Assembly (NCBI GenBank): GCA_951813065.1
Contig: CATOTH010000007.1
Location: 62,001-126,000, forward strand
DNA length: 64,000 nt
Reading direction: 5' to 3'
DNA from: an uncultured Bryobacterales bacterium
Lineage (GTDB): Bacteria > Acidobacteriota > Terriglobia > Bryobacterales > UBA6623
Numbering within the stretch: the first letter of the stretch is position 1; the number at the start of each line of letters is the position of its first letter. This document shows, in pieces, positions 1 to 10,002 of the stretch. Position numbers and translations under genes: made by a program. The notes under the pieces were generated by a model. It saw only the letters and a list, made by a program, of their open reading frames with translations. It searched no databases and was not told the DNA's origin.

Positions 1-817
1 GCGCGTCGACCTGATTGAGACTGGCATTGACGATCATTTCGGACACATCAACGATGCGCATGAACAGGGAGCCGGGAGAGAGTCGGTCGCCATTCTTGGT
101 CTGGGCGTACAGCCCACCACTGCCTGCCTTGTACGTCGCCTCAAGTACGACCATGCCCGCAATCGTGGTCTTCACTTGAAGGCGCTCCAAGTCGTGCAGA
201 TGGCGCTCGACGTGCAGCTCCGCCGCCCGGACTGTCAACTGCTCCTTGCGGAGATCCACACCGTACACGATCTCCATGAATTGACGCTCCCGCTCCTTTT
301 GCTGCCATATTGCGCGAGCCTCGTGAGCGACATTCCGCAGGATCTCCCCTTCGATCTTGGACCGCACTGCGGCGGTACTGACATCCAGCTCCGCCTTGCG
401 GGCTCGAGCCTTGGCAGCGAGGCGCGACTGCCGTTCGGTCTCCTTCAGGATCGCTATCGCCGCCTCGCGCTTGCGGGCATTCGACTCAGCCACGGCCTGC
501 ACCAACTTCGTGCCGCTGATGTGGTTCAAGAGCCACGGTAATTCGAACTCCGCAACAACGGATCCGGCCGGAATGACGATTCCGGGCTCCGCCAGCGTGG
601 TGAGGGTGAATGGGGCCCTGTCGGCATTTCCCGGACCCCGCAACTTCGGCACTTTAATCGCCGCATATCGCAGAGTCTCGACGGTACCACCGATGCGCAA
701 GGACTTCGTGAACTCGCCGAATGTAGCGGCGGCTGTCGGGAGCCGGCCGAGTACTTGCCCCGACGTCGCATCGGGTTCCCGGCTGCTCACCGCCCAAAGC
801 ATCAACGCGATGACCAT
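1..817 (-). CDS. HlyD-type membrane-fusion/efflux adaptor (3' end cut by window edge)
   Basis: Reading the minus strand from about 817 to base 1 gives one open frame without a stop, so the C-terminus lies outside the window. It begins with a hydrophobic anchor (VIALMLWAV), then an early beta segment. A long charged helical stretch rich in Ala, Arg, Lys and Glu follows (about residues 95-190), typical of the periplasmic hairpin of adaptor proteins. It ends in a lipoyl/barrel-like segment containing LQVKTTIAGMVV and GDRLSPGSLFMRIVD, the usual 'substituent can be pushed out' pattern of HlyD/RND adaptors. Such proteins bridge an inner-membrane transporter and an outer-membrane channel. ATG at 817 is the first conventional start; the frame stays open upstream to about 980 through a run of eight C residues (reverse strand), so a non-ATG start is possible. 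The transporter partner is not in the window. Confidence 0.75.
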   Translation of the reverse strand, partial: MVIALMLWAVSSREPDATSGQVLGRLPTAAATFGEFTKSLRIGGTVETLRYAAIKVPKLRGPGNADRAPFTLTTLAEPGIVIPAGSVVAEFELPWLLNHISGTKLVQAVAESNARKREAAIAILKETERQSRLAAKARARKAELDVSTAAVRSKIEGEILRNVAHEARAIWQQKERERQFMEIVYGVDLRKEQLTVRAAELHVERHLHDLERLQVKTTIAGMVVLEATYKAGSGGLYAQTKNGDRLSPGSLFMRIVDVSEMIVNASLNQVDA

Positions 818-1432
818 GCCGGCGACGATACTAAGGCCAGTGGTCAGCCGCGGGCTCGGCTTCAGCGGCTGACGCGGCCCGGCAGGTGCGGGTATTGGCC
901 TCGCGATCTCTGGCGGGCTTTGCGGCTCCGGAGTCAGGGAGGGAGGGGGGGGTGAATGGTTCCACCGGGGGGTTGCCTCTACGGCGCCTTCTTAACATTA
1001 TCTCGCATGATCGGGTTACCCCTCACCCTGACGGCATGAAACTGGGTGTACTTTGAGCGGCGCTCGAGAGGGTGCCGATGTCTGTTGGTTCGAGGTGGCG
1101 TGGATCCGTGATCCGCCGCCTTGGGCCATAGATCGGGGCTGCGCCTGAGCTCGGCGCGACTCTTCTTCCCTTCGCAACGGACGCTGCATGCCACCAACTC
1201 GGGAACGCGGGAAAGGGGTCGTTGTACTTCACTGCCCAGAAGTTTCACAGCAAAGGGAAATCCCCAGCGGGCCTCTCTCCACTACAGTCCGCAGGTCTCT
1301 ATATCCTGTGTCGCAGCCCATGCTCCGCTTGCTACTGGAGAGGTCAATGTAGAACAACCGTTGCCGAAGGAATACACTCATCTGCCCTGCCGTGTGCCGG
1401 CAATCAGCCGGCAATCAGTGCCACCAAGTCGG
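818..1432. other. Intergenic, no gene recognised
   Basis: Open frames exist on both strands but none resembles a protein family or has a plausible start. A tandem duplication of CCGGCAATCAG lies just beyond the 3' end of the WYL gene (about 1397-1418). It probably holds the promoter of the HlyD-type gene and the 3' end of the WYL transcript. Confidence 0.5.
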
Positions 1433-2329
1433 TCAGGCTGTTTCTCGCCCGTCCTCGGACAGCAGGTCCGAGTCGATGTCGTCTCTGTTCAACAAGACGA
1501 TATGCTGCTGCTCGGGAGTCCGCTCAGAGCCGTCCTCACCTAGGCCCAACCGCTTGATCGCGTAGTACAGGAGCGCGCGCCGCACGCGCAAGGTCACCTG
1601 ATCTCCCTGCATCCCGTAATCAAGAGCGACGACCTGTCTCTGGGAGTCCGACAGGCCCGGGTTGGGCCCGATCACGATCTCGGTGTACTCGTGCCAATCA
1701 CGGTCAAGGCGGGGATCGGACCGGGCAGCCCTGATGCCCCGTGTCTCTATGATTCTTGCGACCAGGAAGTCCTTGAACTTGCCGCTCTCCTCACAGCACG
1801 CCCGCAGGTGCCAGCGGAAACCGTCGAATCCGGTGGCGTGGGGCGCAATCCAGCGCCAGCGTGGAAGTGGGTACGACAGGGACTGATAACGGACCTCGAC
1901 CGCTTGCCTTCCGCGCAGGGCTTCGAGAACGAGCTGGAGTGTCCCCGCGTTGACAATGCGTTTTGGCGAGGGCGCCCCGTCGTATGCCGGATACTCCTTG
2001 ATCCACGAGTTATCGCGAGCCAACACGCCGTCGGCTACCGACCGCAGCTGGTTGAGATACAGGTCAGAGTCGAGACTCAGGAAGACGGGCGAGAACACCG
2101 GGCTCCGCAAATACGCCCGTTCGCTGCGGTTGTAGATCATGTTCTCCGGCGCGAACTTGAGGTAGCGATTCAGGTCGGCGGACGCCTGGTTCACGGACAC
2201 GCCGAACATCTGCATCAAGTCGGAGCGGTTCAACCGACCTTCCCAGAACAACCGGAATTCGATGAATTCCAGGCGTTGCTCGACACCCCAACGCAAGCTG
2301 GATTGCCTGTTCCGCACGCTCGGGTTCAT
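1433..2329 (-). CDS. WYL-domain transcriptional regulator, BrxR/CapW-like
   Basis: About 298 residues if translation begins at the ATG at 2329; an in-frame ATG at 2383 would add 18 poorly conserved residues. The N-terminal winged-helix part contains EQRLEFIEFRLFWEG and RSDLMQMFGVS, followed by QASADLNRY and a YDR-like YNRSERAYL segment, the arrangement I know from BrxR/CapW repressors. The central WYL domain has VEVRYQSLS, RWIAPHATGFDGFRWHLRA and a FLVARI strand, and a WCX-like C-terminal domain follows. Members bind DNA as dimers and repress phage-defence operons (BREX, CBASS) or themselves, sensing a ligand or nucleic acid through the WYL pocket. No defence operon lies beside it here, so its target is unknown. 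It is divergent from the DUF1549 gene, with a 267-bp shared upstream region. Confidence 0.85.
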   Translation of the reverse strand: MNPSVRNRQSSLRWGVEQRLEFIEFRLFWEGRLNRSDLMQMFGVSVNQASADLNRYLKFAPENMIYNRSERAYLRSPVFSPVFLSLDSDLYLNQLRSVADGVLARDNSWIKEYPAYDGAPSPKRIVNAGTLQLVLEALRGRQAVEVRYQSLSYPLPRWRWIAPHATGFDGFRWHLRACCEESGKFKDFLVARIIETRGIRAARSDPRLDRDWHEYTEIVIGPNPGLSDSQRQVVALDYGMQGDQVTLRVRRALLYYAIKRLGLGEDGSERTPEQQHIVLLNRDDIDSDLLSEDGRETA

Positions 2330-2596
2330 AGTTCGCCTGCTCCGTCGCCAGTCTGAACCCGTGCCGGAACCGCGCTGCAACACGCCAAGAATCCAGAAAC
2401 CGTGCTGGATCCAACTTCTCGAATCAAATCAATCGTCTGGGTCCCGCCTCACGATAACACGCCCCCGAGACCCGCCTTCCACACACCGGAACCGGCGCCG
2501 GTTGAGCGGTCTGCCGCACCTTGCGGTGGGCGCTGCCGTCGGTCTTCCCCGAGAGTTCGAATCAGGCGAACAGGCCCTCGTTGATACAATGGCGGC

Positions 2597-5500
2597 GTGT
2601 CGACAAGGGGTGCAACTATCGCATATTGCGCCTTGTCATTGATATGGGCCGCCTGGGCGCCACCGCCTGCTCTCGCCGGGCCTGAGGCTCCGGAAAGGGT
2701 TGACTACAACCGCGACGTACGGCCGATCCTCTCGGATCGGTGTTATAGCTGCCACGGGCCGGACGAAGCGCAACGCCAGGCCGGGCTGCGCCTCGATACG
2801 GAAACGGGAGCGACGGATCAACTGGCAAGTGGCGGTCGGGCTGTAGTGCGCGGAGCGCCTGAAGCGAGCGTGCTGCTCGAGCGGATTGCGAGCGACGACC
2901 CAACCCGACGCATGCCACCTGCCTACATGGGACACGATCCGATCCCCGATTACGAGATCGGAGTGCTTCGAGAGTGGATCGAGCAGGGAGCAGTATGGGC
3001 CGGACACTGGGCGTTCGACCCTCCACGAAAGATATCGGTTCCGGACCGCGGGAACGGCAGCCAAGGGCACAATGCCATTGACGCCCTAGTGCTGCGACGG
3101 CTCGAAGCAGAAGGCCTGACACTGGCGCCACCTGCCGAACCTCAGACGCTCGCCCGACGCGCCGCGCTGGATCTGACGGGTCTACCGCTGGCTCCGGAGG
3201 TGGTGGAGGAATTCGCCACGAACGCCTCGCCCGACGTGTACGAGAAGTTCCTCGATAGCCTGCTCGCGTCACCACGATACGGCGAGCATCTTGCTGCGAT
3301 GTGGCTTGACGCAGCGAGATACGCGGACACAAATGGCTACCAAACGGATGGCGTCCGTTCGATGTGGCGCTGGCGGGACTGGGTGATTGAAGCATTCAAT
3401 CGAAATCTGAGCTTCGATCGTTTCACGATTGAGCAACTCGCGGGCGACATGTTGCCGGCAGCTACCAGGGACCAGGTTATCGCGTCAGGATTCAACAGAA
3501 ACCACCGCACAACCGCGGAGGGGGGATCGGTCAACGAGGAGTTCCGTGTGGAATACGTCGCGGATCGGGCGGAGACTACCGCTACGGTTTGGCTTGGCAT
3601 GACGCTGGCTTGCGCCCGCTGCCATGACCACAAGTTCGACCCCCTGTCGCAGAAGGAGTACTACGAGTTCTTCGCCTACTTCAACAATGTGCAGGAGAAG
3701 GGCATGGTGTGGAACTTCGGAAACGAGGATCCGCTGGTTCTCGCGCCAACACCCGAGCAGGAAGCAAGACTGGGCGTATTGGAATCGGATGCCACGACAG
3801 CCGCGGAGCGCTGGGACGCGATGGCGAGCCGCGTCGCCGCAGAACAGGCCGAATGGGAGCGCGGGCTGGCCGCCTCCCCGGAAGCCGACTGGGCTCCTCG
3901 GAGGGGTCTTGCGGCGCATGCCGGATTGGACGGCCGGCTGGAGATCCGATCGTTCTCGGGCGGTTCGATCGATGGAAACAGCGAGCCGGAGCCGGTGGAT
4001 ACCGAGTTCGGGGAGGGTCGCATCGGTGCCGCGGCGATCTTCGACGGTACGAAATATGCCGATCTCGGCAAACTGGGTGACTCCGACTACCTGGATCCGA
4101 TCAGCGTGTCGGCTTGGATCTTGCCGGAAACATCCGCGGACGGCGCCATAGTTTCCTCGATGGGCGAGAATCCGATCGGCGCCGGCTGGGGCCTGTTCGT
4201 GCGCGGAGGGAAGCTGTGGTGGCACATGTCGAGGCGCTGGACAGACCTGAGCCTGCGCATCGAGACCAAGCGGGACATCGTTGCTGGACGCTGGCAGCAC
4301 GTGTTGCTGACCTATGACGGCAAGCGCAAGGCGAAGGGCGTCCGCATGTACATCGATGGCGAGGATCAGGACCTCCACGTGCTGTTCGATAACCTGGACT
4401 GGCCATCGCAGAGCAATGAAACGCTGAAAATCGGCGGTGGCGGCGGGCTCGACAACCGCTTTGTCGGCCATATCGACGAAGTCCGGATCTACGGCCGGGA
4501 ACTGGATCCGGCCGAGGCGCGCTCGCTCGCTTCGGTGCGAGAACTGGCGGCGCTCGCGGCGATTCCACCCGCGGACCGGACCCGTCCGCAGCAGGACAAG
4601 CTGCGCCAGGCTTTCCTGGACTCGGCAGCATCGCGCGAAGGGCGAGGGACACTCCACGCAGCGCGGGAAGCCCGACGGCGATCTGAAGAATTTCGCGCAA
4701 CAATCCCCACGGTGATGGTCATGAAGGAAGGGGCTTCTCGGAAAGCGTACGTTCTGGGCCGAGGACGCTACGACGCCCGAGGGGAGGAGGTTTCACCGGG
4801 CGTTCCGGAATCCACTCGCAACGGCCTGGCCGTGGATGTCAGCGACCGTCTCGCGCTGGCCCGATGGATAGCCAGCCCCTCGAACCCGCTCACGGCCCGG
4901 GTGATCGTCAACCGTTTCTGGCAGCTGCTATTCGGCGTTGGCATCGTCAAGACAGTCGACGATTTCGGCTCGCAAGGCGAGGCTCCCTCGAACCAGGCTC
5001 TCCTCGACTGGCTGGCCGTCGAATTCATGGAGTCCGGCTGGGATGTCAAGCAACTACTAAGAACGATCATGTCCAGCGCCACCTACCGGCAGTCGTCCCG
5101 GTCCAGTCCAGCCTTGCGGGAACGTGATCCCGAGAACAGGCTCTTGGCGCGCGGCCCGCGGTTTCGGCTTCCGGCGGCCACGATCCGCGACCAGGCCCTG
5201 GCAGCGTCGGGACTGTTGGCAGGAGCGCTCGGCGGACCGTCGGTCAAGCCGTACCAGCCGCCCGGACTATGGAAGGAAGTGTCAGGACTGGTCTACGAAC
5301 CTGGCTCCGGGCCGGACCTGTACCGCCGAAGCCTCTATACGTACTGGAAACGGACCGTCGCGCCGCCCTCGATGATGAACTTCGACGCCTCGGACCGAGA
5401 GGTTTGCACCGTGCACGTCAAGCGGACGAACACCCCACTGCAAGCGTTAAACACAATGAACGACCCGACTTTCGTCGAAGCTGCCCGAAATCTTGCCGAG

Positions 5501-5779
5501 AGCGTGTTGCGCGGCAAGCCGCCTGGCCGCGAAGCGCGCATCGAGGCCACCTATCGAAGCGTCCTCTCGCGTCCGCCCCGACCTGCCGAATCCGACGCTC
5601 TGAAAGCCCTCCTGGAGTCGTATCTGGACGAATTCAGGGCACACCCGGAGGCCGCCGAGAAACTTCTGGAGGTGGGTGATTCTTCGTGGGACCGGGACCT
5701 GGACCCAGGCGAGTTGGCTGCCTATACCGGGGTCGCAAGTCTGGTGCTCAACCTGGACGAAGCGGTGACGAAGCAATGA
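2597..5779 (+). CDS. PSCyt1-DUF1549-LamG-DUF1553 secreted protein
   Basis: 1060 residues from a GTG start, with a Sec-type signal peptide ([13 protein letters not shown]). Domains in order: planctomycete-type cytochrome c with haem motif CYSCH at 49-53; DUF1549 at roughly 155-360, with its hallmark second CxxCH ([11 protein letters not shown]); a concanavalin/LamG jelly-roll at about 440-600; and DUF1553 at about 740-1000 with [13 protein letters not shown]. These architectures are common in Planctomycetes and Solibacter-like Acidobacteriota and are linked to periplasmic or surface attack on complex sulfated glycans, though the precise chemistry is not established. The stop codon overlaps the ATG of the next gene (ATGA), as expected for the usual DUF1553-DUF1501 pair. 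A transcriptional unit with the DUF1501 gene is very likely. Confidence 0.93.
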   Translation: MSTRGATIAYCALSLIWAAWAPPPALAGPEAPERVDYNRDVRPILSDRCYSCHGPDEAQRQAGLRLDTETGATDQLASGGRAVVRGAPEASVLLERIASDDPTRRMPPAYMGHDPIPDYEIGVLREWIEQGAVWAGHWAFDPPRKISVPDRGNGSQGHNAIDALVLRRLEAEGLTLAPPAEPQTLARRAALDLTGLPLAPEVVEEFATNASPDVYEKFLDSLLASPRYGEHLAAMWLDAARYADTNGYQTDGVRSMWRWRDWVIEAFNRNLSFDRFTIEQLAGDMLPAATRDQVIASGFNRNHRTTAEGGSVNEEFRVEYVADRAETTATVWLGMTLACARCHDHKFDPLSQKEYYEFFAYFNNVQEKGMVWNFGNEDPLVLAPTPEQEARLGVLESDATTAAERWDAMASRVAAEQAEWERGLAASPEADWAPRRGLAAHAGLDGRLEIRSFSGGSIDGNSEPEPVDTEFGEGRIGAAAIFDGTKYADLGKLGDSDYLDPISVSAWILPETSADGAIVSSMGENPIGAGWGLFVRGGKLWWHMSRRWTDLSLRIETKRDIVAGRWQHVLLTYDGKRKAKGVRMYIDGEDQDLHVLFDNLDWPSQSNETLKIGGGGGLDNRFVGHIDEVRIYGRELDPAEARSLASVRELAALAAIPPADRTRPQQDKLRQAFLDSAASREGRGTLHAAREARRRSEEFRATIPTVMVMKEGASRKAYVLGRGRYDARGEEVSPGVPESTRNGLAVDVSDRLALARWIASPSNPLTARVIVNRFWQLLFGVGIVKTVDDFGSQGEAPSNQALLDWLAVEFMESGWDVKQLLRTIMSSATYRQSSRSSPALRERDPENRLLARGPRFRLPAATIRDQALAASGLLAGALGGPSVKPYQPPGLWKEVSGLVYEPGSGPDLYRRSLYTYWKRTVAPPSMMNFDASDREVCTVHVKRTNTPLQALNTMNDPTFVEAARNLAESVLRGKPPGREARIEATYRSVLSRPPRPAESDALKALLESYLDEFRAHPEAAEKLLEVGDSSWDRDLDPGELAAYTGVASLVLNLDEAVTKQ

Positions 5780-7227
5780 CCTCCGAGGCCCAGCTTGCCG
5801 TACAAGCGACTCGGCGCCATTTCTTCGGGAAAGCAGCCCACGGACTGGGGTCTGTCGCCCTCACTCACCTGTTAGGGCGGGGTCTCTCGGAAGCGGCGGA
5901 AGCACCCCCTCCCGGTGCCGTCTCATCCGGGCTGCCGCACTTCGCACCAAGGGCCAAGCGCGTAATCTGGCTGTTCCAGTCTGGCGGGCCATCCCAACTC
6001 GAAACGTTCGATCCAAAGCCCGGCCTGGCGCGGCTACGGGGCCAAGAACTGCCCGAATCCATACGCAAGGGCCAACGCCTGACCACAATGACCGCTTCCC
6101 AGAGCACATTCCCACTGGTCGAGTCGGCATTCGGGTTCAAACAGCACGGCTCGTCCGGCGCATGGATCAGCGACTTGCTCCCGCACACGGCCAGCATTGC
6201 GGACGACATCGGCATCGTGCGGTCGATGCATACGCAAGCGATCAATCACGACCCGGCGGTGACCTTCCTGCAAACCGGGGCGGAGATCGCGGGACGACCC
6301 AGCATGGGAGCCTGGCTTAGCTATGGCTTGGGCAGTGAAAGCAGCGACCTGCCGGCATTCGTCGTAATGATCACGCAAGGCACCGGCGGACAGCCGCTAT
6401 ATGACCGCCTGTGGGGGTCCGGGTTCCTGCCCACGCAGTACCAGGGAGTCAAATTCCGTTCCGTGGGAGATCCGGTGCTCTACCTTTCGGATCCACCCGG
6501 CATTAGCCGTGATCGGCGACGGAGATTCCTCGACACATTGGCGGACCTCAACAAAATGCAACACGACGAGTACGGCGATCCGGAGATCGTCACGCGGATC
6601 GCCCAATACGAAATGGCATTCCGCATGCAACGATCGGTACCCGAATTGACAGATCTGTCCGGAGAGCCAGAGCCGATCTTCGATCTCTACGGTGAAGACG
6701 CGCGCCGCCCCGGGACCTATGCCTACAACTGCCTGCTAGCCCGGCGGCTAGCGGAGAGGGGCGTGAGATTCATCCAGCTCTATCACCGCGGCTGGGACCA
6801 GCACGGCGGATTGAAGCAAGGCATTCAACGCCAGACCCGCGCCACGGACCAAGCATCGGCGGCACTGGTCCAAGACCTCAAGCAGCGCGGGCTTCTCGAG
6901 GACACACTCGTGGTCTGGGGAGGCGAGTTCGGCAGAACAGTCTACTGCCAAGGGACGCTGACCGAGTCGGAGTACGGTCGGGACCACCATCCGAGGTGCT
7001 TCACGATCTGGATGGCGGGTGGTGGCATCAAGCCCGGGCAAACCTACGGGGCGACCGACGACTTCAGTTACAACATCACCGAAGACCCCGTAGACGTCCA
7101 TGACCTGCACGCTACGATCCTGCATCTCTTGGGTGTCGATCACACCAAGCTGACCTACAAGTTTCAGGGCCGGCGGTTCCGACTTACCGACGTACACGGC
7201 AGGGTCCAGAACACGCTGCTCGCGTAG
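5776..7227 (+). CDS. DUF1501 domain protein with Tat signal
   Basis: 483 residues. The ATG at 5776 overlaps the previous stop by 4 bases; the frame is open upstream but only through the preceding gene. The N-terminus carries a twin-arginine motif ([10 protein letters not shown]) ahead of a short hydrophobic stretch. The body is DUF1501, an alkaline-phosphatase/sulfatase-like fold, recognisable from [18 protein letters not shown] near the start, HRGWDQHG in the middle and [10 protein letters not shown] then [17 protein letters not shown] near the end. It is the standard downstream partner of DUF1549/DUF1553 proteins and is thought to act in the same exported complex. The C-terminus ([23 protein letters not shown]) is complete. 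Function beyond the association is inferred. Confidence 0.93.
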   Translation: MTSEAQLAVQATRRHFFGKAAHGLGSVALTHLLGRGLSEAAEAPPPGAVSSGLPHFAPRAKRVIWLFQSGGPSQLETFDPKPGLARLRGQELPESIRKGQRLTTMTASQSTFPLVESAFGFKQHGSSGAWISDLLPHTASIADDIGIVRSMHTQAINHDPAVTFLQTGAEIAGRPSMGAWLSYGLGSESSDLPAFVVMITQGTGGQPLYDRLWGSGFLPTQYQGVKFRSVGDPVLYLSDPPGISRDRRRRFLDTLADLNKMQHDEYGDPEIVTRIAQYEMAFRMQRSVPELTDLSGEPEPIFDLYGEDARRPGTYAYNCLLARRLAERGVRFIQLYHRGWDQHGGLKQGIQRQTRATDQASAALVQDLKQRGLLEDTLVVWGGEFGRTVYCQGTLTESEYGRDHHPRCFTIWMAGGGIKPGQTYGATDDFSYNITEDPVDVHDLHATILHLLGVDHTKLTYKFQGRRFRLTDVHGRVQNTLLA

Positions 7228-7249
7228 CAGTGCACGCGCACCACCGCTC

Positions 7250-7269
7250 CTGGCCGCGATCCCGGCCAG
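7250..7269 (+). terminator. Possible hairpin terminator after DUF1501 gene
   Basis: A perfect 7-bp stem CTGGCCG/CGGCCAG with a 6-base loop begins 22 bases after the stop codon. There is no T-tract, so termination activity is only suggested. Confidence 0.3.
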
Positions 7270-7458
7270 CGGACATGCGGAGCCGACCCGAGTCCTTCGA
7301 TTGAGGCGGAACGGACTGCGACCCGGCAAGGGAGGCGTGCCCACCCAGGACGGCGGCGCAATGCACGTTTGCCAGGGGCGGAAGTGCCCAACAGGGCCGG
7401 ACTCGTGGCGGTACGGTTTGGATGCGCGGTCCGGCTTGCAAGGTGATACGATTCCGTA

Positions 7459-9027
7459 GTGATGACCCGACAACGCAATCTTGTCATTGCGCTGGCTTGC
7501 TTGAGCATGCTCGGCTGCACTCCCGCCGGATTTCGGAGCATCCCACTCGCCGAGCTTCACGACCGGATCCAGGGCGGCTGGGCCGGCCAAATGATCGGAG
7601 TCGCCTACGGCCTGCCCACCGAGTTCCGGTTCAACAGTCAGATCATTCCGGAGGAAAGCGTCCCGGAGTGGACTCCGGACCGTGTCGAGGTGGCACTTTC
7701 CAACGATGACCTGTACGTTGACATGACTTTCGCGGCCGTTCTCGACGAAAAGGGCCTCTCGGCCACAACCGATGACTTCGGGGCAATGTTCCGGGAGACC
7801 CAGTACCGGCTCTGGCATGCCAACCTGGCGGCGCGGCGCGCCCTGCAGCGCGGAGTGCCGGCAACGCTTTCCGGAACACCCGAATACAATGCCCATGCCA
7901 ATGACATCGACTTCCAGATTGAGTCGGACTTCATCGGCCTGATGGCACCCGGCCTTCCGCAGGCTTCCAATGACATCTGCTGGCGTGTCGGTCGTGTCAT
8001 GAACCACGGCGACGGCATCTACGGTGGCATGTTCGTCTCGGGCATGTACGCCGCCGCCTACTTCGAGTCGGACCCGAAGGAAGTCGTCCGGGCCGGTCTG
8101 GCTACCATCCCGGCCGAGAGCCCTTACGCCCAACTCATTTCCGACGTGCTCACATGGCATGACCAGAGCCCGGATGACTGGACCGAGGTCTGGCACAGGC
8201 TCGAGGAAAAGTGGAACCAGCGCGAAGCGTGCCCTAAAGGCTCGGTCGAGCCGTTCAACATAGACGCGAAACTGAACGGAGCCTACATCGCCTTGGGCCT
8301 GCTCTACGGCCAAGGCGACTTCGCCAAGACCATGGTCATTGCCATGCGAGCCGGCCAGGATTCCGACTGCAATCCTGCCAGCGCAGGCGGCATTCTAGGC
8401 GTCATGCTCGGCTACCAGGGAATCCCGGACCAATGGAAGAGCGGCATCCCCGCCATCGCAGACAGAGAATTCAGCTACACCGATTACTCCTTCGAAACCA
8501 TTGTCGAGAGCACACAGAACCGCGCTATCGCACTAGTGGAACTCAATGGCGGCCGACTCGACGGTGACCGCCTGATGGTCAAGATGCAAGAACCGGAGCC
8601 TGCGCAGCTGGAGCTCTGGGACGACTACGGATCCCCGGCCGAAGTCATCCTGGTCGAAGATCCAAGGTGGCAATTCCAGGGAGAGTGGGAACGCACTGAG
8701 GCGAGGCAGCGAAGCACGATCTACATCGGTCGGAAGGCAGCAACAAAGGGTCCTGAAGCGGAAGTCTCGTTCCGGGGCACTGGCGCGATCCTTTCCGGCC
8801 CGCTCATGCCGAACGGTGGGACGGCAGACATCTATCTCAATGGCGAACTTCACCGCACGGTCGATGTCTACACGGACACACAGAGGAACCGCGTGAGCGA
8901 GGCCGTCTGGCACGCATTCGGGCTGCCAGAGGCGGAGCATTCTTTGCGAGTGGTCGCTCGGGGTGAGACACCGCCAGGCGGGCAAGGGACCGACATCACG
9001 CTCGAGAAGCTGATCGTGTTTCGATAG
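7459..9027 (+). CDS. ADP-ribosylglycohydrolase-fold lipoprotein
   Basis: 522 residues. Adjacent GTG (7459) and ATG (7462) codons can both start it. The N-terminus is a lipoprotein signal with lipobox LSMLGC, so the protein is probably anchored in a membrane facing the periplasm. Residues about 40-350 match the ADP-ribosylglycohydrolase (DraG/ARH) fold: GGWAGQMIGVAYG near the start, an acidic metal segment SNDDLYVDMTF, and the signature AGQDSDCNPASAGGILG. The last about 150 residues form a beta-rich module (carbohydrate-binding-like, inferred). Secreted members occur next to glycan-degradation genes in this phylum and probably act on a glycoside rather than ADP-ribosyl protein, which is an inference. 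It follows the DUF1553/DUF1501 pair after a 231-bp gap and may have its own promoter. Confidence 0.88.
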   Translation: MMTRQRNLVIALACLSMLGCTPAGFRSIPLAELHDRIQGGWAGQMIGVAYGLPTEFRFNSQIIPEESVPEWTPDRVEVALSNDDLYVDMTFAAVLDEKGLSATTDDFGAMFRETQYRLWHANLAARRALQRGVPATLSGTPEYNAHANDIDFQIESDFIGLMAPGLPQASNDICWRVGRVMNHGDGIYGGMFVSGMYAAAYFESDPKEVVRAGLATIPAESPYAQLISDVLTWHDQSPDDWTEVWHRLEEKWNQREACPKGSVEPFNIDAKLNGAYIALGLLYGQGDFAKTMVIAMRAGQDSDCNPASAGGILGVMLGYQGIPDQWKSGIPAIADREFSYTDYSFETIVESTQNRAIALVELNGGRLDGDRLMVKMQEPEPAQLELWDDYGSPAEVILVEDPRWQFQGEWERTEARQRSTIYIGRKAATKGPEAEVSFRGTGAILSGPLMPNGGTADIYLNGELHRTVDVYTDTQRNRVSEAVWHAFGLPEAEHSLRVVARGETPPGGQGTDITLEKLIVFR

Positions 9028-9159
9028 GGAGTTTGATCGACGACCGCTGGCCGAGGCACGTCGGAGTGTCTCCAGGACTTCAGGGTCACGCCGTGCCGAT
9101 GCCGATGAAGAGGGCGGCAAGGGTTCCCTGCTTCACTGTCCCCGCAACCCGCCCGCTTC

Positions 9160-9921
9160 TCAGACCGGATCGAGTTCGAAGCCTTCCAGGGCGCGGCTCA
9201 ATCCGTCCATCGCGGTGTGGGCCGTGTGGTCGAACTGCAACGGAGTGACGGAGATCCGACCGTCGCGGATGGCGGCGTAGTCGCTCCCTTCCTCGGCGTC
9301 CTCCAGGGGCACGTCCTCGTGCATCCAGTAGTACGGGCGATTCATCGGATCACGCGTCTCGACCATGTAGTTGCGGGAAATCTTGCAACACTGCCGCGTG
9401 ACAGATATCCCGGCTGCCTTCCCGACCGGGACATTGACATTCAGGACGATGCCGGATGGCAACCCGTCCGCAAGGATCCTTGCGGCCAACCCCGCCGCAA
9501 CCCGGGCGGAGGGCTCGTAGTCGATGGATGACCGCTGATTCACCGAAACGGCCATGGCGGGAATGCCGTACTTCGCACCCTCGGCGGCCGCGGCAACGGT
9601 CCCGGAATAGTAAATGTTCTCTCCCAGGTTGGGGCCGTTGTTGATCCCCGAGACAACCAGGTCGGGCCGCTCTTCAAGCAGCAGGGTGACGGCCATCATC
9701 ACGCAATCGCAGGGCGTGCCCTCAATCCCAAAGCGGCTCTGCCCGCGACGCTCGTAACGAATCGGTCGGCGCAACGTGATGCGCCGGCTGGCCGCGCTCT
9801 GCTCCGTCAAGGGAGCCGCGGTGCAAGTGCGACCAACCGGAGCCAGCGCCCGTTCCAGGGCCACGACACCCGGTGCGTCGATGCCGTCGTCGTTGGTAAT
9901 CAGGATCAAGGGTGCGGCCAT
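9160..9921 (-). CDS. surE: 5'/3'-nucleotidase SurE
   Basis: 253 residues starting at MAAPLILITNDDG; the frame extends much further upstream but that part overlaps the divergent aminotransferase. SurE removes phosphate from nucleoside monophosphates and short polyphosphates in the cytoplasm. The metal site is plain: ITNDDG (two Asp) at residues 7-12, the Ser in AAPLTEQSAAS, and the Asn of VSGINNGPNLGENIYYSGTV. TPCDCVMMAV follows the usual position. Length fits the family (about 250). It is divergent from the next gene with 81 bp between start codons and convergent with the ADP-ribosylglycohydrolase-like gene. Confidence 0.96.
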   Translation of the reverse strand: MAAPLILITNDDGIDAPGVVALERALAPVGRTCTAAPLTEQSAASRRITLRRPIRYERRGQSRFGIEGTPCDCVMMAVTLLLEERPDLVVSGINNGPNLGENIYYSGTVAAAAEGAKYGIPAMAVSVNQRSSIDYEPSARVAAGLAARILADGLPSGIVLNVNVPVGKAAGISVTRQCCKISRNYMVETRDPMNRPYYWMHEDVPLEDAEEGSDYAAIRDGRISVTPLQFDHTAHTAMDGLSRALEGFELDPV

Positions 9922-10002
9922 GGTCGAGTAGACCAGCGTAGCGGACACGGACGTCGCCGATCGCGCTCGACTCGCACCAGCCAGTGGTAGTCTGGATTCA
10001 AG

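Noticed and set aside
1433..2329. A BREX or CBASS system next to the BrxR-like gene
   Set aside because: No PglX, BrxC, cyclase or effector gene occurs within the window near it.
6748..8313. 521-codon minus-strand open frame
   Set aside because: Antisense to the DUF1501 and ADP-ribosylglycohydrolase-like genes, whose domains are unmistakable; no domain seen in the antisense product.
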